Of a stretch of 18,947 nt of DNA, positions 1 through 7,233 are shown piece after piece. Both the position numbers and the translations under genes were made by a program. This DNA is from Pseudomonadota bacterium (GTDB lineage: Bacteria > Pseudomonadota > Alphaproteobacteria > Micavibrionales > UBA2020): NCBI GenBank assembly GCA_023444705.1, contig JAEXMB010000068.1, forward strand, positions 1-18,947, read 5' to 3'. The notes beneath the pieces are model-generated. The model had not been told where the DNA came from and searched no databases. It worked only from the letters and a program-made list of their open reading frames with translations. The stretch's first letter is position 1. Each line of letters starts with the position of its first letter.

Positions 1-423
1 GTCGTCGCCGGCGATGTCGGCGGCGGCGGCGTCGACCTGTTTGAGGGCATTGGCGATGTCGGCGGGCGACAGGCCCTTTTGCGCCAGTTTCTGCGCGATG
101 GCCTGCCGCGACAGGCCCTGGCGGCGCAGGCTTGAAACGCGGCCTTGCGCATATATCTCATCATTGAGCAATCCGGCCTGCTGGTAGCGGGCGATCATCT
201 GGTCGAGCAGGGGCATGAAATCGTCCGGGTTCTGGCCATGATGGGCGCAGCCGCGGGTTATCTTGCGCGCAAGGATATTTCGCAGGTTCTGGCTGGAACT
301 GGCATATCGTTGCAGGTAATAGAGCGCCGCATTTTCCAAATAGCGCGCGTCGATCTTGCGCGGGGCGCGCTTTTGACGCGGCCCGCCTGTCGGTGCTATA
401 CGTTTGCGGCGTTTTTCATCCAT
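1..423 (-). CDS. recX: RecX-family regulatory protein, C-terminus cut by window edge
   Basis: The minus-strand frame from the ATG at 423 stays open to the window edge, giving 141 residues without a stop. After a basic N-terminus (MDEKRRKR) comes the RecX-type helical repeat: an ALYYLQRYASSSQNLRNIL-like stretch at about residues 33-51, then LLNDEIYAQ near 85 and a second repeat (LRRQGLSRQAIAQKL) near 98-112. RecX proteins bind RecA filaments and limit their activity. The best-known ones lie next to recA, which is not visible here, so a RecX-like paralogue is possible. The start lies only 17 bases from the divergent hslO start, so the promoter must overlap one of the two coding regions. Family assignment is fairly sure; the exact role is inferred. 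Confidence 0.72.
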   Translation of the reverse strand, partial: MDEKRRKRIAPTGGPRQKRAPRKIDARYLENAALYYLQRYASSSQNLRNILARKITRGCAHHGQNPDDFMPLLDQMIARYQQAGLLNDEIYAQGRVSSLRRQGLSRQAIAQKLAQKGLSPADIANALKQVDAAAADIAGDD

Positions 424-440
424 GATTTTTCTGCTAAAGT

Positions 441-1421
441 GTGGCTATGGCTATTCGTATCAAAAAAGACGGCACTGAACAATCCGGACTGGTCGACGAT
501 AACGTCATCCAGCCCTTTCGCCTTGAAAAATCCAATGTGCGCGGCCGCATGGTGCGCCTTGGCAGCGTGCTGGGCGACGTCATGGGCAAGCATGACTATC
601 CGCCGCCGGTCACCTCGCTGCTGAGCGAGGCGATCAGCCTGTGCCTGCTGCTGTCGGCGATGCTGAAATACGACGGCATTTTCTCCCTGCAGATCAAGGG
701 CGACGGCCCTGTGCGCCTGCTGGTGGCCGATGTGACCACACGCGGCGAGGTGCGTGCCTATGCCGGCTTTGACGAGGCAGCGGTGAAAAAAGCCGCCAAG
801 CGCAAGCAGGACATCGACAATCATTACTACCATCTGCTTGGCAACAAGGGCTACATCGCCTTTACCGTCGATCAGGGCAGTGCCGAAAACCGCTATCAGG
901 GGATCGTGGAGCTGAAAGGCTCGTCTATCGTCGATTCCGTATTGCATTACTTTACGCAGTCCGAGCAGATCAAAACCTCGTTCAAGCTCGCGGTGCATCC
1001 GCAGGACGGTCATTGGCGCGCGGGCGGCATCATGATCCAGCAAATGCCCGAGGAGGGTGGCAACACTACTGCCGACGCCGAGGTCAGTCTTGACGACTGG
1101 ACGCGCGCGGCCATGTTGCTTGCGACCTGCACGGATGGCGAACTGCTGTCGCCTATCCTCAGCACCACCGATCTGCTCTACCGCCTGTTCAACGAAGACG
1201 GCGTGCGCGTCTACTCACCCACGCATGTGCGCTTTCAGTGCCGGTGCAGCAGTGAAAAAGTGGTCAACATCCTGCGCACTATCCCGCGCGGCGAGGTTGA
1301 GGAAATCTGCAAAAAGGACGGCCATGTCTCGCTGAAATGCGAGTTCTGCAGTCATGAATACATCTATAAACTGGAAGACCTTGATGCGGTCTATGCGGAG
1401 AAGAAAAATGAAAAAGAATAA
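441..1421 (+). CDS. hslO: Hsp33 redox-regulated molecular chaperone
   Basis: Hsp33 is a cytosolic holdase switched on by oxidation: zinc is released, disulfides form and the protein binds unfolding clients. The N-terminal substrate-binding domain is clear (SLCLLLSAMLKYDG, LQIKGDGPVRLLVAD at about residues 66-97). The zinc switch is complete: C267-x-C269 and C300-x-x-C303, numbered from the first possible start. The 31-residue spacing between the pairs equals that in E. coli (C234 to C265). At 326 residues it is somewhat longer than E. coli Hsp33 (about 292). The start is uncertain: GTG at 441 and in-frame ATG at 447 are both possible, and neither has a clear ribosome binding site. The 3' end overlaps the next gene by 14 bases, which suggests coupled translation. 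Confidence 0.95.
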   Translation: MAMAIRIKKDGTEQSGLVDDNVIQPFRLEKSNVRGRMVRLGSVLGDVMGKHDYPPPVTSLLSEAISLCLLLSAMLKYDGIFSLQIKGDGPVRLLVADVTTRGEVRAYAGFDEAAVKKAAKRKQDIDNHYYHLLGNKGYIAFTVDQGSAENRYQGIVELKGSSIVDSVLHYFTQSEQIKTSFKLAVHPQDGHWRAGGIMIQQMPEEGGNTTADAEVSLDDWTRAAMLLATCTDGELLSPILSTTDLLYRLFNEDGVRVYSPTHVRFQCRCSSEKVVNILRTIPRGEVEEICKKDGHVSLKCEFCSHEYIYKLEDLDAVYAEKKNEKE

Positions 1422-2013
1422 ATTCACCCTGCTGGCGGCGGTTGCTGCCGTTGCGCTGTCGGTATCGGTTGCAGCCTGCACGTCGGCTCCGCCGATGACG
1501 CTGACACAGCCCGACCTGACCTTTGCGCAGATGCAGGAAATCCCGCTGGCCGTCGCCAAGATCGAGATTTTCGACGAGTATAAATCCCCGATGGGCGGCA
1601 ACAATATCGAGCATGAATTCGCAACGCCCCCTGCAGTTGCCGCGAAAAACCTGATCCAGAGCAAGCTGAAACCGGCAGGCGACCGCCAGATCCTGCGCGT
1701 TTTCATCGACGATGCGTCGGTGCGTGGTGAAAAGCTGCCTGTCCGCACGGATTTTCAGGGGTTCTTTACCCGCGAGGTGTCCGAGCGTTTTGTGGCGCGC
1801 GTGGCTTTGCGCTTTGAACTGGTCAACGAAGACGCGCCCGACATCGTCATTGGCCGCGCAAATGTAAGCAGCGACCGTACCAGCTCGCTGGTTGAAAACG
1901 CCTCTCTGGCGGACCGCGATGTGGTTTACACGGCGCTGACGGAGGCGCTGATGCGCGACCTGTACGAAGGTTTCAGCACCACTGTGCGCGGTAACTTCGG
2001 CATGCCGCGTTAA
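1408..2013 (+). CDS. Small predicted lipoprotein of unknown function
   Basis: A 201-residue protein with a lipoprotein signal: MKKNK, a hydrophobic stretch, then lipobox VAAC with the lipidated Cys at residue 24. The start at 1408 is preferred over an upstream in-frame ATG at 1354 because it puts a charged n-region directly before the hydrophobic core and has GGAG seven bases upstream (1397-1400). The rest is soluble, with a plausible mixed alpha/beta region (FAQMQEIPLAVAKIEIFDEY, then RFVARVALRFELVNED). I recognise no named domain. It overlaps the end of hslO by 14 bases, so the two are probably co-translated; whether it has a stress role is unknown. It converges on trkH with 12 bases between stops. 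Confidence 0.85.
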   Translation: MKKNKFTLLAAVAAVALSVSVAACTSAPPMTLTQPDLTFAQMQEIPLAVAKIEIFDEYKSPMGGNNIEHEFATPPAVAAKNLIQSKLKPAGDRQILRVFIDDASVRGEKLPVRTDFQGFFTREVSERFVARVALRFELVNEDAPDIVIGRANVSSDRTSSLVENASLADRDVVYTALTEALMRDLYEGFSTTVRGNFGMPR

Positions 2014-2025
2014 GCGTCTGTGGCG

Positions 2026-3471
2026 TCAACGGCGCCAGAAGCGCGGAGTCAGCACGACCAGCAGGGTGAAGAACTCAAGACGCCCTAAAATCATTGCAAA
2101 CGACAGGATCGACAGCTCGAGGTCTTCGATGGTCGAGAAGTTTCCTGACGGGCCGATGATATTGCCAAGGCCGGGGCCGACATTGCTGACCGCGGTCAGC
2201 GCAGCTGTAAAGGCCGTTTCAAAATTCAGGCCGCAGACCTGCAACAACAAGCCGAAAAAGATCCAGCTGGCGATATAGATAAAGAAAAAGCCTGCGATGG
2301 CGGCCTGCAGGCCTATGTCGACGTTCTTGTGGTTGTAGCGCACCTGAAAGATGCCGTGGGGTGACATCAGGCGGTTGATCTGCTGCTGCATCATCTTCCA
2401 CAGGATTTGCAGGCGGAAGATTTTCATGCCACCTGTGGTCGACCCCGAGCAACTGCCAAGAAAGGTCAGGAAAAACGCCATGCCGATGACGAAAGTCCCC
2501 CAGGCGGTGTAATCACCGCTGGCGAAACCTGTGGTGGTAATGAGTGTGACGACCATGAAGATGGAACGGCGCAACGCTTCGGAAAAATAGAACTGGCCAT
2601 TGAACGTCATGTAGATTGTCAGCAAGGCGGCGCTCACGCCGATGATGCCAAAATAAGTGCGCACCTGGCTGTCATTGAACAGGGCTTTGGTTTCGCCGCG
2701 CACGAACTTGACGTAGAGCGGAAAGGGCAGGCCGCCCAGCAGCATAAAGATCAGGCAGATAGTTTCGATCTTCACGCTGTGGAAATAGCCGATGGAGGCG
2801 TCCTTGGTCGAAAAGCCGCCGGTGGAAATGGCCGACATCGCATGGTTGAGCGCGTCAAAAAGGCCCATCCCGGCAAAGTGCAGCATGACCGTGCAGGTGA
2901 TGGTCAGCACGACATAGATCAGTAGAATGTAAAGCGCGATCTGCGTGGCGCTGGGCAGGACCTTGTCGACGTCGCCGAAAGATTGCGATTTGTAGATCTG
3001 CATCCCCGAAATTTGCAGCAGCGGCAAGATGGCCAGCGCGATAATCAGCACCCCGATACCGCCCATCCAGTGCAGGGTCGAGCGCCACAGCAACAAGCCC
3101 TGCGGCAAATGGTCGAGCCCCGTCAGCACGGTGGAACCCGTGGTGGTGATGCCCGAAACCGATTCAAATACCGCCGCAGCAAAACTGATATCAAGGCTTG
3201 AGAAATAAAAGGGCAGGGAGCCGAAAATCGCCAGCGTGAACCATGCCATGCAGGTCATCAGAAAGGTTTCGCGCAAGGTCAGGGTGAATTTCTTCTGCTG
3301 GGTTGAAAACAGCATGGCAAAGCCGAAGAAGGCGGTCACGATCTGCGCACCGGCGAACACGCGCCAGTCATCGTTGGCATTGGAAAAATCGACCAGCACG
3401 GGAAACAGCATCGCGGCGGAAAGAATAAGCAGCAGGATACCGTTGATGAAGAAGATCGGCTTGAAATTCAT
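2026..3471 (-). CDS. trkH: TrkH-family potassium uptake channel subunit
   Basis: An inner-membrane K+ translocating subunit of the Trk system, which works with the cytosolic NAD/ATP-binding protein TrkA (not in this window). It has 481 residues, close to the family norm, and is rich in membrane helices. The four pore-loop repeats are visible: GITTTGST at 107-114, STGGFST at 216-222, ITTTGFASGD at 311-320 and SNVGPGLG at 429-436. Their glycines form the selectivity filter. The family motif GSCSGSTTGGMK is at 339-350, and the C-terminus LGRLEFFTLLVVLTPRFW is typical. The start is 15 bases downstream of the apaG stop with only a weak ribosome binding site, so it is probably transcribed with apaG. 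The TrkG/TrkH distinction cannot be made from sequence alone. Confidence 0.95.
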   Translation of the reverse strand: MNFKPIFFINGILLLILSAAMLFPVLVDFSNANDDWRVFAGAQIVTAFFGFAMLFSTQQKKFTLTLRETFLMTCMAWFTLAIFGSLPFYFSSLDISFAAAVFESVSGITTTGSTVLTGLDHLPQGLLLWRSTLHWMGGIGVLIIALAILPLLQISGMQIYKSQSFGDVDKVLPSATQIALYILLIYVVLTITCTVMLHFAGMGLFDALNHAMSAISTGGFSTKDASIGYFHSVKIETICLIFMLLGGLPFPLYVKFVRGETKALFNDSQVRTYFGIIGVSAALLTIYMTFNGQFYFSEALRRSIFMVVTLITTTGFASGDYTAWGTFVIGMAFFLTFLGSCSGSTTGGMKIFRLQILWKMMQQQINRLMSPHGIFQVRYNHKNVDIGLQAAIAGFFFIYIASWIFFGLLLQVCGLNFETAFTAALTAVSNVGPGLGNIIGPSGNFSTIEDLELSILSFAMILGRLEFFTLLVVLTPRFWRR

Positions 3472-3486
3472 CTGGACTACCGTGAA

Positions 3487-3879
3487 CTAGTTAAGTGAAT
3501 GCCCGTGGCCTGGTGCGTCGAGCGAAAAGGCGGGAATGTCGATGGTCAGCAATTCGCCGTCGGGGTTTTCCATCGCGTAGCTGCCGGTCATGATGCCGCT
3601 TGGCGTGGGCAGGGGGGTGCCGCTGGTGTATTCAAAGCTGCCGCCGGGTTGCAACACGGGCTGTTCGCCTACCACGCCCGCGCCGCGCACTTCCTGCGTG
3701 CGGCCATAACCGTCGGTGATCTTCCAGTAACGCGTGCGCAACTGCACGGCGGTCTTGCCGTGGTTTTCAATGCGCACGTGATAGGCCCAGACAAAAAGGT
3801 TTTTGTCCGGCATGGATTCATGGTCGAGATAGGTGGGCTCGACCGTCACGGTGATGCCCGATGTCGTTGTGCTGTACAT
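3487..3879 (-). CDS. apaG: ApaG protein (DUF525)
   Basis: A 130-residue single-domain protein with an immunoglobulin-like fold, linked in enterobacteria to Co2+/Mg2+ efflux phenotypes but of unsettled biochemical role. The family signature is clear: the N-terminus MYSTTTSGITVTVEP, then RYWKITDGYG, GAGVVGEQPVLQPGGSFEY, and TPSGIMTGSY near the end. The frame is open upstream to 3930, but the start at 3879 is chosen because family members begin with MY...GI.V.V.P at this point. The ribosome binding site is weak. trkH follows 15 bases downstream on the same strand. In other proteobacteria apaG often neighbours ksgA/apaH; here it does not. Confidence 0.93.
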   Translation of the reverse strand: MYSTTTSGITVTVEPTYLDHESMPDKNLFVWAYHVRIENHGKTAVQLRTRYWKITDGYGRTQEVRGAGVVGEQPVLQPGGSFEYTSGTPLPTPSGIMTGSYAMENPDGELLTIDIPAFSLDAPGHGHSLN

Positions 3880-3930
3880 GTCTTTATCATACGCCCGCAC
3901 CGCCAAAAGAAACAGGCCAAAAAGATGCAT

Positions 3931-3964
3931 AAAAAGAAACCGGCCGGGGGATGCCCGGCCGGTT
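3931..3964 (-). terminator. Strong intrinsic terminator after the OmpA-like gene
   Basis: A perfect 11-bp inverted repeat: AACCGGCCGGG at 3938-3948 pairs with 3954-3964, with a 5-base loop. On the minus strand it is followed by a T-rich run (TTTCTTTTT). It lies 35 bases past the stop of the minus-strand OmpA-like gene and before apaG, so it separates the two. The plus strand also has T-rich sequence after the stem (TTGTCTTTGTTTTG), but no plus-strand gene ends here. Confidence 0.85.
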
Positions 3965-3998
3965 GTCTTTGTTTTGTCGTGTCGGTCAGACCGTTGCT

Positions 3999-4904
3999 TT
4001 ATTCAAGCGTGATCTGCGCACGGCGGTTTGCCGGCTCGCGCACGTTGTCGGCGGTCTTGACCAGCAGGTCGTTCTCGCCGCGCGCTTCCACACGGATCAG
4101 GTTGGCGGCAACGCCGCGCGAGATCAGGCCTGCACGAACCGCTTCGGCACGGCGTACCGACAGCTTGTCGTTGTAGCGGGTGGGGCCGGACGTATCGGTG
4201 TGGCCGACGATGACGATGCCGCGCAGGTCCTGGCGGGCATTGACCTCTTGCGCAACGGCGTCAAGAACGTCGTTGGCGCCCGAGGTGATGTCATGGCGAT
4301 CCCAGTCAAAGAAGACGATGAACATCGCCTGCTCTACAGGAACGGTGCCGGTGTCGGGAACAGCCGCAACGGGCGGCATGAAGGTTTCAGGTGCGGGGGC
4401 GGCGGGTTTGCGCTCGCCAACCAGTGCCTGCAGTTCGCGCAGGGCGTTCTTGAACTGGCCTTTGCAGGGAACGTCGGCGTTCCAGCGTTCTTCCTGCTGT
4501 TCAGCCCAGCAGTCAAAGCGCGCTTGCGCAACGGCTGCTTTATCCGGTGCGATTTCGCGGCCGCCAGCTTCGAGCGCGTCGACCAGTGCGATGCGGTCAG
4601 CCGTCATCTCGATCAGGTTGGCGTCAGACAGATCCCAGTCATCAAGCGTTTCGGGCATCACGGTGATGCCGCTGGCCGCTGCCAGGCCTTTGCGGGCGAA
4701 GTGCAGGGCATCAGCGTAATCAAGCGTCTTTTCCTGCTCGTTGTTCGCATAGGCGCGATATTCCATCGCCAGGTTCTTGGTGAAGGGCGAGCCGCTGGCC
4801 TGTGCCTTGTTCAGCGCATCAACGGTGGCGTTGCTGCTGGCGCCCGTGCAGGCCGCCAACAAGAGAATACCGGCCACGGCAAACATTCTTTTGACCAGAT
4901 GCAT
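3999..4904 (-). CDS. OmpA-family peptidoglycan-binding lipoprotein
   Basis: A 301-residue envelope lipoprotein. The signal sequence ends in lipobox LAAC with the lipid-modified Cys at residue 19. A unique N-terminal region of about 170 residues is helical, with repeated acidic and alanine stretches and two cysteines (132 and 147) that could form a disulfide. After a Pro/Ala linker (about 167-190), the C-terminal OmpA/Pal domain runs from about 194 to 300. It shows FFDWDRHDIT, GHTDTSG near 234-240, and the YNDKLSVRRAEAV stretch with the Asp and Arg that bind diaminopimelate peptides in this family. It probably tethers the outer membrane to peptidoglycan. The start has a good AAGGAG site. It is monocistronic, with its own terminator. 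It is not Pal, whose usual place is after tolB. A weak TTGATA/TACAAG pair at 4993-5019 on the minus strand may be its promoter. Confidence 0.9.
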   Translation of the reverse strand: MHLVKRMFAVAGILLLAACTGASSNATVDALNKAQASGSPFTKNLAMEYRAYANNEQEKTLDYADALHFARKGLAAASGITVMPETLDDWDLSDANLIEMTADRIALVDALEAGGREIAPDKAAVAQARFDCWAEQQEERWNADVPCKGQFKNALRELQALVGERKPAAPAPETFMPPVAAVPDTGTVPVEQAMFIVFFDWDRHDITSGANDVLDAVAQEVNARQDLRGIVIVGHTDTSGPTRYNDKLSVRRAEAVRAGLISRGVAANLIRVEARGENDLLVKTADNVREPANRRAQITLE

Positions 4905-5005
4905 TTAAGAAATCTCCTTCACGAGGGAACAGGCAAGAGGTGGCAATTTGAAAACAGAGAGCAAGCCGCAGAACGCGACTCACATGCTCTGACTTGTAGC
5001 ACTTT

Positions 5006-5036
5006 TTAAGTAGTATCAAAAGGTTATTAATATAAT
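5006..5036 (+). promoter_or_regulatory. Possible sigma-70 promoter upstream of tRNA-Gly
   Basis: A perfect TATAAT is at 5031-5036 on the plus strand, in a short AT-rich island that contrasts with the GC-rich surroundings. The -35 is weak: TTAAGT at 5006-5011 gives a long 19-base spacer, and AAGTAG at 5008-5013 gives 17. Transcription from here would begin near 5043 and reach the tRNA after about 78 bases. Confidence 0.35.
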
Positions 5037-5044
5037 CTTCCATG

Positions 5045-5076
5045 CCTTTATGCCGTTGCGCTGCTTGGCATAAGGG
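5045..5076 (+). repeat. Imperfect hairpin in the tRNA-Gly leader
   Basis: CCTTTATGCC at 5045-5054 can pair with GGCATAAGGG at 5067-5076: ten pairs including one G-U, with a 12-base loop. There is no U-run after it, so it is not a standard terminator. It lies between the possible promoter and tRNA-Gly and might be a processing structure in the leader; this is inference. Confidence 0.35.
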
Positions 5077-5080
5077 GGCT

Positions 5081-5133
5081 AGGCAAGCGGGCGCAGCTTG
5101 CGCTATACACACGCAGGCAAGCGGGTGTAGCTC
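5081..5133 (+). repeat. Direct repeat: partial copy of the tRNA-Gly 5' end
   Basis: The 19 bases from 5081 match the 19 bases from 5115 at 16 positions. The first 11 (AGGCAAGCGGG) are identical. The second copy runs into the first 13 bases of tRNA-Gly, so the upstream copy is an imperfect duplicate of the tRNA start plus its flank, offset by 34 bp. The upstream copy does not continue into a full tRNA. Confidence 0.6.
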
Positions 5134-5195
5134 AGTGGTAGAGCGTTTGCTTCCCAAGCAAAATGTCGCGAGTTCAATCCTCGTCGCCCGCTCCA
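5121..5195 (+). tRNA. tRNA-Gly (anticodon CCC), CCA encoded
   Basis: A complete cloverleaf can be drawn. The acceptor stem GCGGGTG pairs with CGCCCGC at 5185-5191 with one G-U pair. The D arm is GCTCAGTGGTAGAGC. The anticodon stem TTTGC/GCAAA holds the loop TTCCCAA with anticodon CCC at 5153-5155. The T arm is GCGAG-TTCAATC-CTCGT. The discriminator is T, followed by an encoded CCA at 5193-5195. A run of six T follows immediately and may aid termination. It reads GGG glycine codons. Confidence 0.97.
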
Positions 5196-5262
5196 TTTTT
5201 TATCAAGTTGCTGTATTTAAAAGATAAAGAGCAAAATTCGCCTTTCGGTGTTAAGAAAAATC

Positions 5263-5291
5263 TTGACTTCAAGGGGCTGTTTTTATTACCT
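5263..5291 (+). promoter_or_regulatory. Possible promoter for the PfpI-like gene and prfB
   Basis: TTGACT at 5263-5268 is a near-consensus -35. A T-rich stretch downstream offers a -10 such as TTACCT (17-base spacer) or TATTAC (15-base spacer); both are weak. The predicted start lies about 75 bases before the PfpI-like ATG. prfB, 2 bases after that gene, would be transcribed from here too. Confidence 0.4.
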
Positions 5292-5370
5292 TTCGACGCA
5301 CAATTGTTGCGGGCCGCATTGCGCCCCTGTCTCAGCACATAATAATAACAATCAAAAACAAGGAGATAGA

Positions 5371-5937
5371 ATGTCTATCGAAAACACCCTTAACGGCATG
5401 AAAATTCTGATTCTGGTATCGAACGGCGTGGATGAAGGCTCGATGTCCAACGTTCAGCGCGAGTTGCTGAAAACCGGCGCCGCCATCAAGACAGTCGGCA
5501 TTGAATCCGGCCTCGTCAACAGCTGGAACAACAATGCCTGGGGCCTGTATTTCCCGGTAGACCAGACCATGAGCGTGACGCTGGGTTCGGATTTCGATGC
5601 ACTGGTGGTTCCCTCGGGCAGCCGCAGCGTGCAGAAACTGTCGGCCAGCGCCCATAGCGAGCGCATCATCGCAAGCTTCGTCGAAGCGGGCAAACCGATG
5701 GCATTCGTTGGTGACGCCGTCGAACTGCTGGCGAAAATCGGTCTGGCCACCGGCTGGAACGTGGCTGGCCCCGAAGGTGTGCGCGATGCGATGACCGCCG
5801 CCGGCGCGACATGGGAAGGTACCGGTTCGACCGTTCACAACATCCTGCTGACGGGCGAGGCGGCTGATCAGGTTGCCTTCGTCAGCGACATCGTCGCCCA
5901 CTTCCAGGACAAAACCGAAATGAAGGCGGCAGCGTAA
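5371..5937 (+). CDS. DJ-1/PfpI-fold protein lacking the nucleophilic cysteine
   Basis: A 188-residue protein of the class I glutamine amidotransferase-like (DJ-1/PfpI) superfamily. ILILVSNGVDEGSMSNVQ at about 13-30 holds the conserved glutamate region, FDALVVPSGSRS is at 75-86, and the nucleophile-elbow segment GKPMAFVGDAVELL is at 107-120. Where active members have KP-x-A-x-x-C-H-G, this one reads Gly114-Asp115, so the cysteine is absent. It is probably not a protease, deglycase or amidotransferase of the usual kind; a binding or regulatory role is possible. The start at 5371 has an excellent AAGGAG site; the open frame upstream to 5248 does not look coding. It ends 2 bases before prfB. Confidence 0.85.
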   Translation: MSIENTLNGMKILILVSNGVDEGSMSNVQRELLKTGAAIKTVGIESGLVNSWNNNAWGLYFPVDQTMSVTLGSDFDALVVPSGSRSVQKLSASAHSERIIASFVEAGKPMAFVGDAVELLAKIGLATGWNVAGPEGVRDAMTAAGATWEGTGSTVHNILLTGEAADQVAFVSDIVAHFQDKTEMKAAA

Positions 5938-5939
5938 TC

Positions 5940-7080
5940 ATGAAAGCCGAGATCGAAACAGCAGTCGAGGAGATCAGAAACTCCATCGGACTGCTGAGGA
6001 GGCATCTTTGACTGGGATCGTGCAAACCATCGCCTGTCAGAGCTGAACGCCCTTTCCGAAGACCCCAAGCTGTGGGACAACCCCGACCGCGCGCAAAAGA
6101 TCATGCGCGAGCGCACCCGCCTTGATGGGCAGATTTCGGGTGTCCGCAAGCTTGAAACGGACCTCAGCGATCAGATCGAACTGATCGAAATGGCCGAAGC
6201 CGAAAACGACAACGACCTGGTCGCCGAGGCTGAAAGCGCTTTGCTGGCGCTTAAAAACGACGTGCGCGCGCGAGAGATGGAAAGCCTGCTGTCGGGCGAG
6301 CTTGACGGCAACGACTGCTATCTGCAGGTTAACGCCGGTGCCGGCGGCACCGAGGCGCAGGACTGGGGCGGCATGATCGCGCGCATGTACATGCGCTGGG
6401 CGGAACAGCACGACTACAAAATCACCATCATGGACAAGCAGGAAGGCGAGGTTGCGGGCATCAAGTCGGTGATCTTTGAAATCCGCGGCGAAAACGCCTA
6501 TGGCTGGCTGAAATCGGAAAGCGGCGTGCATCGTCTGGTGCGTATCTCGCCCTATGACTCAAACGCCCGTCGCCATACCAGCTTCTGCTCGGTTTCGGTC
6601 ACGCCAGTGATCGACGACGATATCGAGATCAAGATCGAGGACAAAGACCTGCGCGTCGACGTCTTCCGCGCCCAAGGTGCGGGCGGCCAGCACGTCAACA
6701 AGACGGAATCCGCCGTGCGCTTCACCCACTTGCCCACGGGTATCGTGGTGGCCTGCCAATCCGAGCGTTCGCAGATCCAGAACCGCGAACACGCGATGAA
6801 GCTGCTCAAAGCCAAGCTGTATGACCGCGAGTTGCAGATCCGCGACGCAGAAAAGCAGGCGCGCGAGGATGCCAAGACCGATATCGGCTGGGGCCACCAG
6901 ATCCGCTCCTACGTCTTGCATCCCTACCAGATGATCAAGGACCTGCGCACAGGCGAGCAGACATCCGACAGCCAGGGCGTGCTGGACGGTGACCTCGACC
7001 CGTTCCTGCAGGCCAGCCTGTCGTCCAAGCTGGGCGGCGAGGGCGGGGCGCCAAAGGTCGCTTACGAGGACATCGATTAA
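5940..7080 (+). CDS. prfB: Peptide chain release factor 2, with programmed +1 frameshift
   Basis: RF2 reads UAA and UGA at the ribosome and triggers peptide release. Translation starts at ATG 5940 (MKAEIETAVEEIRN, typical of alphaproteobacterial RF2). It reaches an in-frame TGA at 6009-6011 after 23 codons, then continues +1 at GAC 6010-6012 (DWDRANHRLSELNA). The joined product has 379 residues. The shift site is canonical: AGGAGG at 5997-6002, CAT, then CTT TGA C. This is the autoregulatory loop known from E. coli prfB, where low RF2 favours the shift. GGQ is at 248-250 with Ala at 244. The stop-recognition tripeptide is SPY at 203-205 instead of E. coli SPF. An annotation from 6103 would lose the first 54 residues. 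The gene starts 2 bases after the PfpI-like gene. Confidence 0.96.
5997..6012 (+). promoter_or_regulatory. RF2 programmed frameshift site
   Basis: The internal Shine-Dalgarno element AGGAGG (5997-6002) lies three bases before the slippery codon CTT (6006-6008), followed by the in-frame stop TGA and C. E. coli has AGGGGG-TAT-CTT-TGA-C with the same spacing. The tRNA on CTT slips to TTT, and reading resumes at GAC in the frame of the main coding region. Confidence 0.95.
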
Positions 7081-7085
7081 CGATT

Positions 7086-7117
7086 ACCCCCGGCCTTGGC
7101 GCCGGGGGTTTTGTTTT
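7086..7117 (+). terminator. Intrinsic terminator after prfB
   Basis: A 9-bp perfect stem, ACCCCCGGC at 7086-7094 and GCCGGGGGT at 7101-7109, with a 6-base loop. TTTGTTTT follows. It lies 6 bases past the prfB stop and separates prfB from the long exported-protein gene. Confidence 0.9.
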
Positions 7118-7233
7118 ATCCATAAAAATCAAAAACAGAGCAAAAACTTCTGGTAAAAGTTTCCGAAATCCCTATCATGGTCGCCAGTCATTTTTGCGCT
7201 TAACGTTTTGATTCTACTTGATCGGAGGCTTCC

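Noticed and set aside
2014..2045. A possible bidirectional terminator between the lipoprotein gene and trkH
   Set aside because: Only a 5-bp TGGCG/CGCCA stem with no T-run on either strand; not convincing.
3931..4010. Possible plus-strand role for the strong hairpin near 3950
   Set aside because: No plus-strand gene ends here, and the T-run on the minus strand together with the adjacent minus-strand stop explains it.
4819..5196. A minus-strand open frame running through tRNA-Gly
   Set aside because: Its N-terminus is the antisense translation of the tRNA (the familiar ERATRIELATFCLGS-type artefact), and it overlaps the OmpA-like gene.
6103..7080. RF2 as a simple 325-residue gene starting at 6103
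   Set aside because: Clear RF2 sequence continues upstream in this frame to 6010 and then in the other frame to the ATG at 5940 through the frameshift site.
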